From: Holophagaceae bacterium
GTDB lineage: Bacteria; Acidobacteriota; Holophagae; Holophagales; Holophagaceae
Assembly: GCA_025361955.1 (NCBI GenBank)
Contig: JANYIU010000253.1
Span: 1-36,725 of the forward strand
DNA length: 36,725 bases
Reading direction: 5' to 3'
The translations under genes were made by a program, and so were the position numbers. How positions within the stretch are numbered: the stretch's first letter is position 1; each line of letters starts with the position of its first letter. Under the pieces are notes generated by a model. The model saw only the letters and a list, made by a program, of their open reading frames with translations, did no database searches and was not told where the DNA came from. Positions 15,047 to 23,446 of the stretch are shown here, one piece after another.

Positions 15047-17629
15047 ATGAAACTTGATATCCCAACGCTTGCCTTTGTTCTGGGTTTGACCATATTTACT
15101 CAAGTTATTGCTATTTTTATTCAATATAGATTAAATAAAACCCATCACGGCATTGGATGGTGGCTACTTGGTTCTATCTTCATGGCCATGGGCTTTTTAT
15201 TCCTCACCTTTGGCGCAGTTAAATATTTATGGATTCTTTCAAGAATTGCAAATCCGCTGCTTGTATTTGGACGTATTTGTTTTTTTATTGGCACACTACG
15301 TTTTATAGATAAAAAAGAAAATTTAATGAGTATTTGTTTTGTGTTCATTTCATTCGCTGTTTTTTACTATTATTACATGTATGGCCATGATGATATTTCA
15401 AAACGCACAGTGATTGTATCCTCTGCCATCGCCCTATTTTCATTGCTGACGGCGCATAATCTGATATTTAATCACAAGAAGACCATTACCGAGTCTGCCA
15501 TTTTCACGGGTACCGTTTTTCTTGTACACGGATGCTATTTGATAATTATTATTTTCTACACATTATTATCGAAACCTATCCATTCATACCTGGATTACAG
15601 TCCAATACAGATTGCTGGATTCATTGTTCCAACCATCACCAGCACGCTCTGGACATTCGGTTTCATCCTTATGGTTAACCAGCGTCTGAATGCAGAGAAT
15701 GGGGAAGAACAAGAGAATCTGCGCAAGATCTTCAACACCAGCCCTGACGCGGCGTTGATCACACGTTTGGCCGATGGTCAGATCGTTGCAGCCAATTTGG
15801 GATTCTTGGCGATCAGTGGGTACTCCCGCTCGGAGATCATTGGAAACTCCATCCGCGAGTTGAAGATCTGGGATGATCCAGCGGACCAAGCGCGTTTCAC
15901 AACCGAGATCAAGCACAGCCACCATTGTGAAAACGTGGAGTCTGTTTTCCAGCGCAAGGATGGCAAGTCAGTGGTCGGCATGACCTCCGCCAAGATCCTC
16001 ACGATCAACGACCAACCCCATGTCGTCAGCGTGACGCGCGATATCACGGAACAAAAGCACGCTGAGGAAGCGCTTAAAGAAAGTGAAGCAACCTATCGGT
16101 CTATCCTCAAAGCCTCTCCTGATGACATCACCATCACGGACCTGGAGGGTCGCATCCTCATGGTCTCGCCTGCGGCCAACCGGATGTTCGGTTACGAACA
16201 GGGGGAGGAAGTCGGCCGGCAGCTCCTGGATTTCGTCGTGCCCGAGGATCTGGAGCGAGCCCGAGCCAACATCACGCTCATGTACCACGGGGGTCATCAA
16301 AGACCCAATGAATACCGCGGCATCCGGAAGGATCGAACTGTTGTCGACATTGAAGTGAACAGTGGCCTGATCAGTGGCGTCCACGGGCAGCCGATCAAAA
16401 TGGTGTTCGTCGTCCGCGACAACACCGAACGCAAGCAGGCAGAGCTGGAGAAGCAGGCACTGGAGTCCAAGAACCGGCAGCTCCAGAAGGCGGAAAGCCT
16501 GGGCCGCATGGCTGGAGCCATCGCCCATCACTTCAACAACCAGCTGCAGTCAGTGCTGGCAAATCTGGAACTGCTGAGCGGGCTCCCCAAGGGTGTTGAC
16601 CCATCCAAATGGTTGACGGGTGCCAAGCAGGCCACCGAACGCGCAGCTGAGGTGAGCAGATTGATGCTGGCCTACCTTGGGCAAGCCTCTCGCGAACAGG
16701 AGCCGAGCTTCCTTGCTGAACTCTGCCGTGGCAGCATGTCGACCATTCAGGGCACCCTGCCAAAAAGGGCGGCGGTGGAAACGGACTTTCCCTCGCCCGG
16801 TCCCGTCATCAGAGCGAACGCCAATCAGATCCAACAGGTCCTGACCAACCTCATTGCCAACGCCTGGGAGGCCATGGGCGACACCCGGGGCAGCATCCGC
16901 CTGAGCCTTAGGACAGGCCGGGCGGCCGATATCCCCACCGTGCACCGCTTCCCCATCAATTGGCAACCTCAGGGGACAGAGTATGCCTGCCTGGAGGTGG
17001 TGGACACCGGAGGCGGGATTGCTGAGGCGGATATCGAAAAGCTATTTGATCCCTTTTTCTCCACCAAGTTCACCGGACGGGGATTGGGCCTGTCCGTAGT
17101 CCTTGGAATCGTCCAGGCCCATGGCGGGGCTGTAACGGTAGCAAGCGAGCAGGGCCTGGGCAGTGTCTTCAGGATCCATTTCCCGTTATGTACCGAGGCA
17201 GTGCCCACCCTTCCCGAGAGGATTACTCCTACTCCAGAACCTGTGGCCAGTGGCACGGTCCTGCTGGTGGATGATGACGAATTCTTGCTCATGTCGACCG
17301 GTGGCGTGATCGAGATGATGGGTTTTTCGCTGCTTACGGCGAAAGACGGGGTCGAGGCCCTGGAGGTGTTCCGGCAGCACAAGGACAGAATCTGCTGTGT
17401 GATCACCGATTTGACCATGCCACGCATGGATGGCTGGGAGACCCTGGCGGCTCTGCGTCAGCTCGAGCCCACCCTGCCCGTGATCCTGGCAAGCGGCTAT
17501 GACAAGGCCCAGGTCATGTCAGGTGCGCACCCGGTCCGCCCTTCCGTATTCCTGGGCAAGCCATTCGGCCTACAGGGCCTTCGTGACGCACTGAACCAGG
17601 CCCTGGCCAGCGGAAGAGTGGAACCCTGA
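15047..17629 (+). CDS. Hybrid sensor histidine kinase: membrane sensor, two PAS, kinase, receiver
   Basis: This 860-residue protein has about seven membrane helices in residues 1-215. Then come PAS1 (about 222-345: IFNTSPDAALITRL...ISGYSRSEIIG), PAS2 (about 350-470: ILKASPDDITITDLEG...MFGYEQGEEVGR), a HisKA domain with AGAIAHHFNN (His494), a HATPase (NLIANAWEAM, DTGGGI, FSTKFTGRGLGLSVV) and a C-terminal receiver (LLVDDDEF, Asp788 in VITDLTMPRMDG, Lys in FLGKPFG). It autophosphorylates and passes phosphate to its own receiver; no output domain or partner regulator is adjacent. The first ~650 bases are markedly AT-rich (about 35-40% GC by eye) with different codon use, while the rest matches the window, suggesting a chimera. 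The start has no strong Shine-Dalgarno. Confidence 0.92.
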   Translation: MKLDIPTLAFVLGLTIFTQVIAIFIQYRLNKTHHGIGWWLLGSIFMAMGFLFLTFGAVKYLWILSRIANPLLVFGRICFFIGTLRFIDKKENLMSICFVFISFAVFYYYYMYGHDDISKRTVIVSSAIALFSLLTAHNLIFNHKKTITESAIFTGTVFLVHGCYLIIIIFYTLLSKPIHSYLDYSPIQIAGFIVPTITSTLWTFGFILMVNQRLNAENGEEQENLRKIFNTSPDAALITRLADGQIVAANLGFLAISGYSRSEIIGNSIRELKIWDDPADQARFTTEIKHSHHCENVESVFQRKDGKSVVGMTSAKILTINDQPHVVSVTRDITEQKHAEEALKESEATYRSILKASPDDITITDLEGRILMVSPAANRMFGYEQGEEVGRQLLDFVVPEDLERARANITLMYHGGHQRPNEYRGIRKDRTVVDIEVNSGLISGVHGQPIKMVFVVRDNTERKQAELEKQALESKNRQLQKAESLGRMAGAIAHHFNNQLQSVLANLELLSGLPKGVDPSKWLTGAKQATERAAEVSRLMLAYLGQASREQEPSFLAELCRGSMSTIQGTLPKRAAVETDFPSPGPVIRANANQIQQVLTNLIANAWEAMGDTRGSIRLSLRTGRAADIPTVHRFPINWQPQGTEYACLEVVDTGGGIAEADIEKLFDPFFSTKFTGRGLGLSVVLGIVQAHGGAVTVASEQGLGSVFRIHFPLCTEAVPTLPERITPTPEPVASGTVLLVDDDEFLLMSTGGVIEMMGFSLLTAKDGVEALEVFRQHKDRICCVITDLTMPRMDGWETLAALRQLEPTLPVILASGYDKAQVMSGAHPVRPSVFLGKPFGLQGLRDALNQALASGRVEP

Positions 17630-17632
17630 AGT

Positions 17633-17657
17633 CCCTCCATACCGTTCCGATGGAGGG
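17633..17657 (+). terminator. Hairpin after the hybrid kinase
   Basis: CCCTCCAT and ATGGAGGG form a perfect 8-bp stem with a 9-base loop, beginning four bases after the kinase stop. No T-run follows, so it is either a Rho-assisted or mRNA 3'-end stabilising structure. Confidence 0.5.
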
Positions 17658-17686
17658 CCATTCCCTGACGCTAGCACCGCTATCCT

Positions 17687-18000
17687 TCAACTGCGCTGGA
17701 TGGCGGTGCGAACCGTTTCAGCGCTGGCTGACTTGCCCTGCAGGTAACGCTCCGCTAGACCGGTGACCGCCTTAACCGGGACTTCCTTGACGCTTTGGGC
17801 CGTGGTCACGGCGCGCATCATGTCTTATCGTGAAACGCCCAGCTTGCGAGCCGTGTCGCAGTGGGCCTTGCAACAAGGTTCGCAATCAGACAGACAGGTG
17901 GCCAAGGAGCGGTGAGGGATGTGGAAAACGGTCGGCACGGCAAAGGCCTTCATCTCCACCAGGTCATCCGAGCGGAGAGCCAGCTGGATCCATCGTTTAC
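17687..18000 (-). pseudogene. Broken carboxymuconolactone decarboxylase/AhpD-like gene
   Basis: On the minus strand the frame reads LALRSDDLVEMKAF...LSDCEPCCKAHCDTARKLGVS, then TAA (17825-17827). It continues in the same frame as DMMRAVTTAQSVKEVPVKAVTGLAERYL to a stop at 17687. CEPCCKAH fits the AhpD CxxCxxxH-type redox site. The expected residue at the stop is probably Glu (GAA to TAA). The 5' end is unclear: no good start codon precedes the conserved part, and the ORF upstream runs into the transporter gene. An intact form would be a small peroxidase-like or decarboxylase-fold enzyme. It follows arsR and the CDF gene on the same strand and was probably the operon's last gene. Confidence 0.62.
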
Positions 18001-18036
18001 TTCCGGTTGTCACCGGAAAGCCAATCCATCTCTTTA

Positions 18037-18747
18037 CTAATGGCAACCACAGCCGCCGGAAAAATCCGGGTTCATTGCCGCACGAAGGCCAGAGATGCCC
18101 TCCCTCGCGATGAAGGCCGACAGCACCAACGCGGCCATGGCATCTGCCCACCACAGGGCCGGAATCAGAAGAAACACAAGACTGCCCACAAACAGCACCG
18201 CGGAGAGCTGGATGCAGGCAAAACTGCAGGCGGCGTCCCCTTCCAGACTCCGGCTGTCCAGGGCCTTGGCTGTGCGTTGCTTGGACTTCCAGAGCCAGAA
18301 CATGAAAATCAGACTGAGGGTGCTCACCAGCAGCCCTGGAACTGTCGTGCCCGGGTGATGGCGTGATGCCAACTGGAACACCGCACCCATTCCTATCCCC
18401 AGCGCGAGCAGGACGAAGAGGATCCCGATGCCCATGGCGGCGCGGCGCTCCCGATGCAGACGGGAAGCAGCACAGCCTTCCTCGTCGCCCCGGAGTCGCC
18501 AGAGCACGAGCAGGGCCGACCCCACTTCAATGAAACTGTCAGCACCGAAACCGAAGAGGACCATGGACCCATCCGCCCACCCAAAACCCATGGACACAAG
18601 ACCTTCCAGCAGGTTGTAGAAGATGGTGAACACGGCCAGGAAACGGGCATAAGCCAACCACTGGGGACGGGAAGCATTGGCGGGCGGGACCTTCAGTAGG
18701 CTCATGGAAACGCGACCAGGGTGAGTCGATGGATAAGCTTTAGACAT
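18037..18747 (-). CDS. CDF-like cation transporter
   Basis: This 236-residue protein has about six membrane helices. Key stretches are FTIFYNLLEGLVSMGFG, FGADSFIEVGSALLVLWRL and, later, SRSLEGDAACSFACIQLSAVLFVGSLV followed by WWADAMAALVLSAFIAREG. The DSFIE and DAA...C motifs sit where cation diffusion facilitators bind metal, so it is probably a divalent-metal effluxer, though the canonical HxxxD is altered. It ends in GGCGCH, a short possible metal-binding tail. I use ATG 18747 because it overlaps the regulator's stop by 8 bases (ATGTCTAA), giving coupling; ATG 18705 has no better ribosome binding site. The upstream ArsR-type gene probably controls it. Confidence 0.8.
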   Translation of the reverse strand: MSKAYPSTHPGRVSMSLLKVPPANASRPQWLAYARFLAVFTIFYNLLEGLVSMGFGWADGSMVLFGFGADSFIEVGSALLVLWRLRGDEEGCAASRLHRERRAAMGIGILFVLLALGIGMGAVFQLASRHHPGTTVPGLLVSTLSLIFMFWLWKSKQRTAKALDSRSLEGDAACSFACIQLSAVLFVGSLVFLLIPALWWADAMAALVLSAFIAREGISGLRAAMNPDFSGGCGCH

Positions 18748-19129
18748 TTACAGAAAGGCGCCGAGGCTTCTCCCAGTTACCGATGGCGCTGAGGGGCGCC
18801 TTCCGCACGAGGCAAGCCTCCTTGAAGTCAGCCTTCACCTGCTGGACTTCATCCAGATGGGGCCAGAGCACCTCCACAAGATCCTGGAGACCGGCCTTGG
18901 GCTTCAGCTCGTAGTAGACCCAGCGTCCGTCCTTGCGTTCCGCAAGAAGCCCCGCGCGCCGCAATTCCGTTAAATGTTCCGAAACGGTCGAGGCAGCCAG
19001 TCCAATGACTGAATTGATCTGGCAGACACACATCTCGCCACCTCGCAATAGGGCAAGGATTCTCAGGCGGGCTGGATGTCCCAGTGTTTTCAGAAGGTCC
19101 ACCAAGGGCTCGATCGGTTGTATCGCCAT
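18740..19129 (-). CDS. ArsR-family metal-responsive transcriptional repressor
   Basis: From ATG 19129 (129 aa), with GGAGA upstream; the ORF track's start at 19180 adds 17 unsupported residues. The winged helix-turn-helix is clear: LLKTLGHPARLRILALLRGGEMCVCQIN, then LAASTVSEHLTELRRAGLLAERKDGRWVYYEL. MCVC matches the ELCVCDL-type thiolate site of ArsR/SmtB repressors that sense As(III), Sb(III) or soft metals. Later cysteine (EACLV) may complete it. Such repressors leave the promoter when metal binds. The overlap with the transporter gene makes that gene its obvious target. The radical SAM remnant lies upstream on the same strand. Confidence 0.9.
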   Translation of the reverse strand: MAIQPIEPLVDLLKTLGHPARLRILALLRGGEMCVCQINSVIGLAASTVSEHLTELRRAGLLAERKDGRWVYYELKPKAGLQDLVEVLWPHLDEVQQVKADFKEACLVRKAPLSAIGNWEKPRRLSVNV

Positions 19130-19250
19130 TTCTCTAATCTCCGATATTAAAACCGTAGGCTTCTCCTTCCTGAGATTCAAGGCGAATTTTTCGCTTCAGG
19201 TATCAAGTGAAAATGCTCACAGCTATTCTTGAACGCTCCAGTAATGCACC

Positions 19251-19969
19251 TCACGGACACTGGATCACCCCTGGGACCAGAGGCAGCCCCGCAAGTCGGC
19301 GCGATGTTCCCGAAGCAGTCTTCCTGATTCGAATCAGCCAGGTTACAGCTGTTGCAGGCAGTGCAGAAGGAAAAGTCGAAGGACAACAGCCGTTCGCGCA
19401 AGGCGACGTAGTTCAGATCGTCCCAGATCTCCAGCAGCCCTGCCTGATTCACGTTGCCCATGGAATGCGCGAAGGATTTGCGTTTGCGGAGGCCCAGGAG
19501 GTTCTCGTGGTTATGCAGGAGCGCCAGGCAAGGGGATACCGCGCCATCCCAGCGGATTGACAGGCTCCCCTTCTCAGCGAAGGGACAGCGGTTGGCGCCC
19601 AGTTTCAGGCCCTGGCTGGAAACCAGGATTGACCCGCCCTTTTTCAGGGACTCTACGAGCATCTTCTCGGTCTGGTCGTTGATCTCCATCTTGGGGAACA
19701 GCGGCTGCGGAGAAGAGCGCCTTGTGGTAAGCCAGGACCTCCGCATCTGGATCGCTGACGATCACCTCCTTCAGGTCGATGCCGCCACCCTTCCAGGCCG
19801 AAAGGAAGATGACGACCCTCACGACCTTCCGCATGAAGGCAGTGGCGGAACACCACCCTAAGACGGAGGTGCAGCAGCGGTTCTTCTCCTCCTCCAGAAG
19901 GCCCAGGCCCGGCTTCTGGAACGGGGCGTCCGAAGGGCCGGAAACAAGGGCACAGCTATCGAAATCGTC
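19251..19969 (-). pseudogene. Frameshifted remnant of a radical SAM/SPASM protein
   Basis: The C-terminal part is readable as NRCPFAEKGSLSIRWDGAVSPCLALL...FCTACNSCNLADSNQEDCFGNIAPTCG, a SPASM-type auxiliary cluster region. Restoring one G in each of two G runs near 19280-19300 gives a sensible ending, CGGCLWSQGVIQCP-stop at 19251. Upstream, WKGGGIDLKEVIVSDPDAEVLAYHKALF is in another frame, and one more base near 19710 would join it to PQPLFPKMEIN. The radical SAM CxxxCxxC core is not visible, so the N-terminal half is missing or unrecognisable. The 5' boundary is where a stop closes the frame. All shifts look like single-base losses in C/G runs, compatible with decay or sequencing error. Confidence 0.65.
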
Positions 19970-20153
19970 CTAGCGGAATGGTTGGAGAGGATTCCGGGGT
20001 GAATCGTACGAATCGGTGAGGGGCCTGGAGGGTTCCATGGCTCCCCCAGGGGATTCAAGCAAGTGTTTCCCCTGGCAGGATGTAGCATTCACTCAGGTTC
20101 AACCTTCACGTCAACCGGGGACTGATTCATTACGCGGGAGTGGAAATCAAGTC

Positions 20154-21179
20154 ATGAACAAGGATAGGAAGGTCCAGATCCGCAACAGCATGGCCGAGTT
20201 CCTGGTCTTCACCACCCAGACGGGCGAGGGTGGCATTGAAGTCCGCATCGAAGACGAAACCGTCTGGTTGACCCAGAAGCTCATTGCCACGTTGTTCGAC
20301 GTGGATATCCGAACCATCAGCGAGCATCTCAAGAACATCTTTGCCAGCGGTGAGCTGAAGGAGGATTCAGCTCTCCGGAATTTCCGGAATACTGCCGCCG
20401 ATGGCAAGCAGTACCTGACCAACTTCTATAATCTCGACGCCATCATCTCCGTGGGTTACCGGGTGAACTCCGTGCGGGCAACCCAGTTCCGACAGTGGGC
20501 CACGAGCATCCTGCGGGATTTCGCCATTCGCGGGTATGTGCTGGACAAGGAACGTTTGAAGAACGGTGCGCTCTTCACGAAAGACTACTTCAATGACCTC
20601 CTGGAGGAAATCCGGGAGATCCGCGCCAGCGAACGCCGGTTCTACCAGAAGATCACCGATATCTATGCCACGGCCATGGACTACCAGGCCGATGCCGAGC
20701 TCACGAAAGCCTTCTTTGCCACCGTACAGAACAAACTCCACTTCGCTATCCATGGCCACACCGCCGCCGAGTTGATCCGCGAGCGGGCGGAAAGCGAAAA
20801 GCCGCATATGGGGCTCAGCACTTGGAAGAACGCGCCCGATGGCAAGATCCGCAAATCCGATGTCTCCGTGGCCAAAAACTACCTTACCGAAAAGGAAATG
20901 AAGGCCCTGGACCGCATCGTCACCATGTACCTGGACTACGCAGAAGACCAGGCCGAGCGCCGCATCCCCATGACCATGGAGGATTGGGCCAAGAAGCTGA
21001 ATGCTTTCCTGCACTTCAACGAGCGCGACATCCTGGATCATTCCGGCAAAGTGGCCGCCGAGATCGCCAAGGCGTTCGCTGAAAGCGAGTTCGAGAGGTA
21101 CCGCATCGTGCAGGACCGGCTTTTCGAATCCGACTTCGACCGCATCCTGAAACAGTTGTCGGGCGAGAAGAAAGCCTAG
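20154..21179 (+). CDS. RhuM-family protein
   Basis: The 341-residue protein is full length for the family. The N-terminal module reads VRIEDETVWLTQKLIATLFDVDIRTISEHLKNIF, a DNA-binding-like region resembling KilA-N/Bro types. Then come NFYNLDAIISVGYRVNSVRATQFRQWA and a helical C-terminal half (FYQKITDIYATAMDY...TVQNKLHFAIHGHTAAELI). RhuM was named from a Salmonella pathogenicity island and homologues travel on mobile islands; the molecular role is not established, though links to toxin or defence systems have been suggested. I start at ATG 20154; ATG 20190 is an alternative. It lies alone on the plus strand between two minus-strand pseudogenes, and its stop touches the break point of the PAS gene, so it probably arrived by insertion. 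Confidence 0.88.
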   Translation: MNKDRKVQIRNSMAEFLVFTTQTGEGGIEVRIEDETVWLTQKLIATLFDVDIRTISEHLKNIFASGELKEDSALRNFRNTAADGKQYLTNFYNLDAIISVGYRVNSVRATQFRQWATSILRDFAIRGYVLDKERLKNGALFTKDYFNDLLEEIREIRASERRFYQKITDIYATAMDYQADAELTKAFFATVQNKLHFAIHGHTAAELIRERAESEKPHMGLSTWKNAPDGKIRKSDVSVAKNYLTEKEMKALDRIVTMYLDYAEDQAERRIPMTMEDWAKKLNAFLHFNERDILDHSGKVAAEIAKAFAESEFERYRIVQDRLFESDFDRILKQLSGEKKA

Positions 21180-22225
21180 CCATGCGTTCCGGCAGTCGCC
21201 TACGGTTCGCCCGCAGTTCCTCCACTGCCAGCTTGCGCGCGGATACATCCACAAAGCATTCCAGCAGCTTCTCGTGACCATTCAAGTGGATCCGCTTCAC
21301 CGTTTTCATGACGGACAGGTGGCTGCCGTCCGCCCGCACCAGCTCCTGGTCCGAGGTATCCACGAGGTGGCCCAAGTCGCACACTGGGCAAGCCCCTCCG
21401 GAGGCCGGGCACAGGAATGAGTGACAGCGCTGGCCCACCAATTGCCCCACCGGTGCGCCAAACAGGGTGCCCACATGTTCATTCACCCGCTCGATGACCC
21501 GCGTCACCGGGTCCATGATGACCACTCCAGCGAGAAGAGTGTCCAGCAGCTGACGTTGCAGGGATTCACTCTCCAGCAAGGCCTCCTCGGCCTTCTTGCG
21601 CTTGGTGATATCCGTAACGAAGCCCTCTACGAACAGGAGACGCCCTGCCCTGTCATAGGTCCCCCGACCTCGCTCCCATAGCCACCGGGTCTCCTGCGAC
21701 GGGGTTGTGATGGGGTATTCCTCTTCGAAAACGGAACGATCCCGCAAGACTTGCTGCCACTTCAACTGGAAGGCCTCCCGGTACTGCGACAGGATCAGGT
21801 CGGTGTAAGGAGAGCTGTCGGTCTCCGAGGAACTCCTCCGGCCTGTAACTGGTGAGCTCCCGGATGCCTTCACTCAAGTACTCCAGATTCCAGCCCGCCC
21901 CTTTGACGCTCCGGGACACGAAGCCAGGCAGGTTTTCGATCAGGTGGCTGAGCCTCCGCTCGCTCTCGCCGAGGGGGCTCTCTGCGTGCTTCCGCTCAGT
22001 GGTTTGGTGCAGCTTCCAGCGACCAGACATCAGCATGACGCTTAGGCCCAGGACCCATAGCAGACCCATACCCAGGATGAGGGCCGGAGCGTGAGAGCCG
22101 CCGAGCTGGGTGCAGTGGGCCGCAAGCCCAAGGATGACGGCCAGCAGGGTCCAAAGAAGCCCTTGGCGGAATGTGTGTTTCCGAAAGGTGCGATCAAAAA
22201 ACAGTTGCTTGAATGACTCGAGCAT
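21175..22225 (-). pseudogene. PAS-domain membrane sensor, frameshifted and truncated
   Basis: From ATG 22225 the protein has two membrane helices (QGLLWTLLAVILGLAAH and ALILGMGLLWVLGLSVMLM) and a first PAS domain (LIENLPGFVSRS...YRPEEFLGD). The frame is then lost near 21820 and resumes as PYTDLILSQYREAFQLKWQQVL...GFVTDITKRKKAEEAL. A second PAS (LLAGVVIMDPVTRVIERVNEHVGTLFGAPVGQLVG) has a Cys cluster CHSFLCP...CPVCDLG, possibly a metal or redox site. After ELRANRRRLPERMARL the reading runs into the antisense of RhuM, so any kinase or GGDEF output domain is missing. The break near 21175 coincides with the RhuM stop codon. Confidence 0.72.
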
Positions 22226-22352
22226 CGGGTGTCTCTGAGTCGGTAGGGAAGGCGGGTACTGCTGGTGCTCGTGGCATCATCAGGACGTGGATTGCCGTGG
22301 GGACAAAAGGCTTCCCGCGATCGACCTGGAGGCTTTCCTGCGAACCGGTCCC

Positions 22353-23012
22353 CTACCGGACGAATTCCGAGATGGAATTGATCTTGGTGGACATGGAGAG
22401 GATGTTGGCGTTGATGGTTTCCATCTTCTGGGTGAGGATCCGCACCTGGTCCGCCACTTTGTTCATGTGCTCGGCGATGACGTGAAAACCCTTGCCTTGC
22501 TGCCCAACCTTGGCCGATTCGATGCCAGCATTCAGGGAAAGCATCTGGAGCTGAGACATGATGGCCCGGACCTGGAGCAGGGTCGCCTCCATCTCATGGG
22601 TGCCCTTGGTGATCTCGCCTTCCACCTCCACGATCTTCTCCATGACGTGGCTCCGGACGCCCCCTGCCTTGCGCTCCACCGCCTGCATCATGAGCCTGGC
22701 CACCCGGCTGGGGATCAGGGTCGCTCCCAGAGTGGCAGCCTCGGGAGTGATTGCATCCGTGACGGACTGGACGCCGGTAACCTCGAAGATCAAATTCGGC
22801 TTCACCGTCCGGACCGCATCCGCGGCATCGGTGAAAATGGGGATCTGCAGTTCCCTGGCGAGCTTGCACCCAGGCGCGTCCAGGTTGGGATCGGCGATGC
22901 CCACCACAAGACCTGGCGACTGGCTGAAAAGGCGCAAGGCAGCGTCGCCCGCGGCACCTGCCCCGATGATGACCATCCGCTGCCCGCTCGACTTGATCTC
23001 GATCTCACCCAT
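22353..23012 (-). CDS. Rossmann-domain / mini chemoreceptor-signalling fusion
   Basis: This 219-residue soluble protein joins two unlike parts. Residues 12-110 are a Rossmann fold: MVIIGAGAAGDAALRLF (GxGxxG-type dinucleotide loop), VVGIADPN (acid at the end of strand 2, favouring NAD), then DAADAVRTVKPNLIFEVTG. Residues 115-219 are a short methyl-accepting-chemotaxis hairpin whose tip reads LSLNAGIESAKVGQQGKGFHVIAEHMNKVADQV, the CheA/CheW contact region. There is no membrane helix and the hairpin is far shorter than in ordinary MCPs. I infer a cytosolic sensor of redox state or nucleotide. GAGGGA precedes ATG 23012. The PAS pseudogene follows on the same strand. No cheA or cheW is in the window. 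Confidence 0.8.
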   Translation of the reverse strand: MGEIEIKSSGQRMVIIGAGAAGDAALRLFSQSPGLVVGIADPNLDAPGCKLARELQIPIFTDAADAVRTVKPNLIFEVTGVQSVTDAITPEAATLGATLIPSRVARLMMQAVERKAGGVRSHVMEKIVEVEGEITKGTHEMEATLLQVRAIMSQLQMLSLNAGIESAKVGQQGKGFHVIAEHMNKVADQVRILTQKMETINANILSMSTKINSISEFVR

Positions 23013-23446
23013 GATGTGGTCCCTCGCGCCCGCCGGAACAGCGTGTGTGGCTCTGCTTCCATCCTAAGCCATCGTGCAAAAATACACACTGCGCCCGCTT
23101 GGCAGGGCTGGCATTCGGGGCGGTAAGGAATGCCATGAATGGGGAAGATTATTCCGACCTAAGGCAATCGGCCCCCGGCGGGATCGTCGGCTTTCTGGAG
23201 CTCGGAAGCATCAGCGGTCATGCCTGAATCCAGTCAGCAGCTTCGGCCACCAGCAGCTGACGCTCCTTGCCGGTAAAGATTTGGCCTTGCTTTCGTCTGC
23301 ACCTTTTGGCCAGGCCCAGGATTCCCCCATCCATGAAGTCCATTGCTTACCGTTCACAAGCTGTTTCGAGTCGTTCAGCGGGAGGTGCGGCGCTCTATCC
23401 AAACCGGGACTATGCTGTAACTGGATTCTTTGGAGGCACTGTGGGC
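23013..23446. other. Intergenic stretch with possible gene remnants
   Basis: These 434 bases lie between the divergent Rossmann-MCP gene and lemA. On the minus strand a protein-like tail, GQIFTGKERQLLVAEAADWIQA, ends at 23218 and overlaps (ATGA) a 20-codon frame, MTADASELQKADDPAGGRLP, ending at 23159. These look like the leftovers of an operon whose genes have been deleted; I cannot assign a family. No promoter of either flanking gene is convincing. Confidence 0.35.

Noticed and set aside
17825-18154. 109-aa ORF as an intact gene
   Set aside because: Its first half overlaps the transporter gene and its end is the internal TAA of the CMD pseudogene.
20367-21281. 304-aa ORF antisense to RhuM
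   Set aside because: Shadow of the intact RhuM gene; only its first residues touch the PAS remnant.
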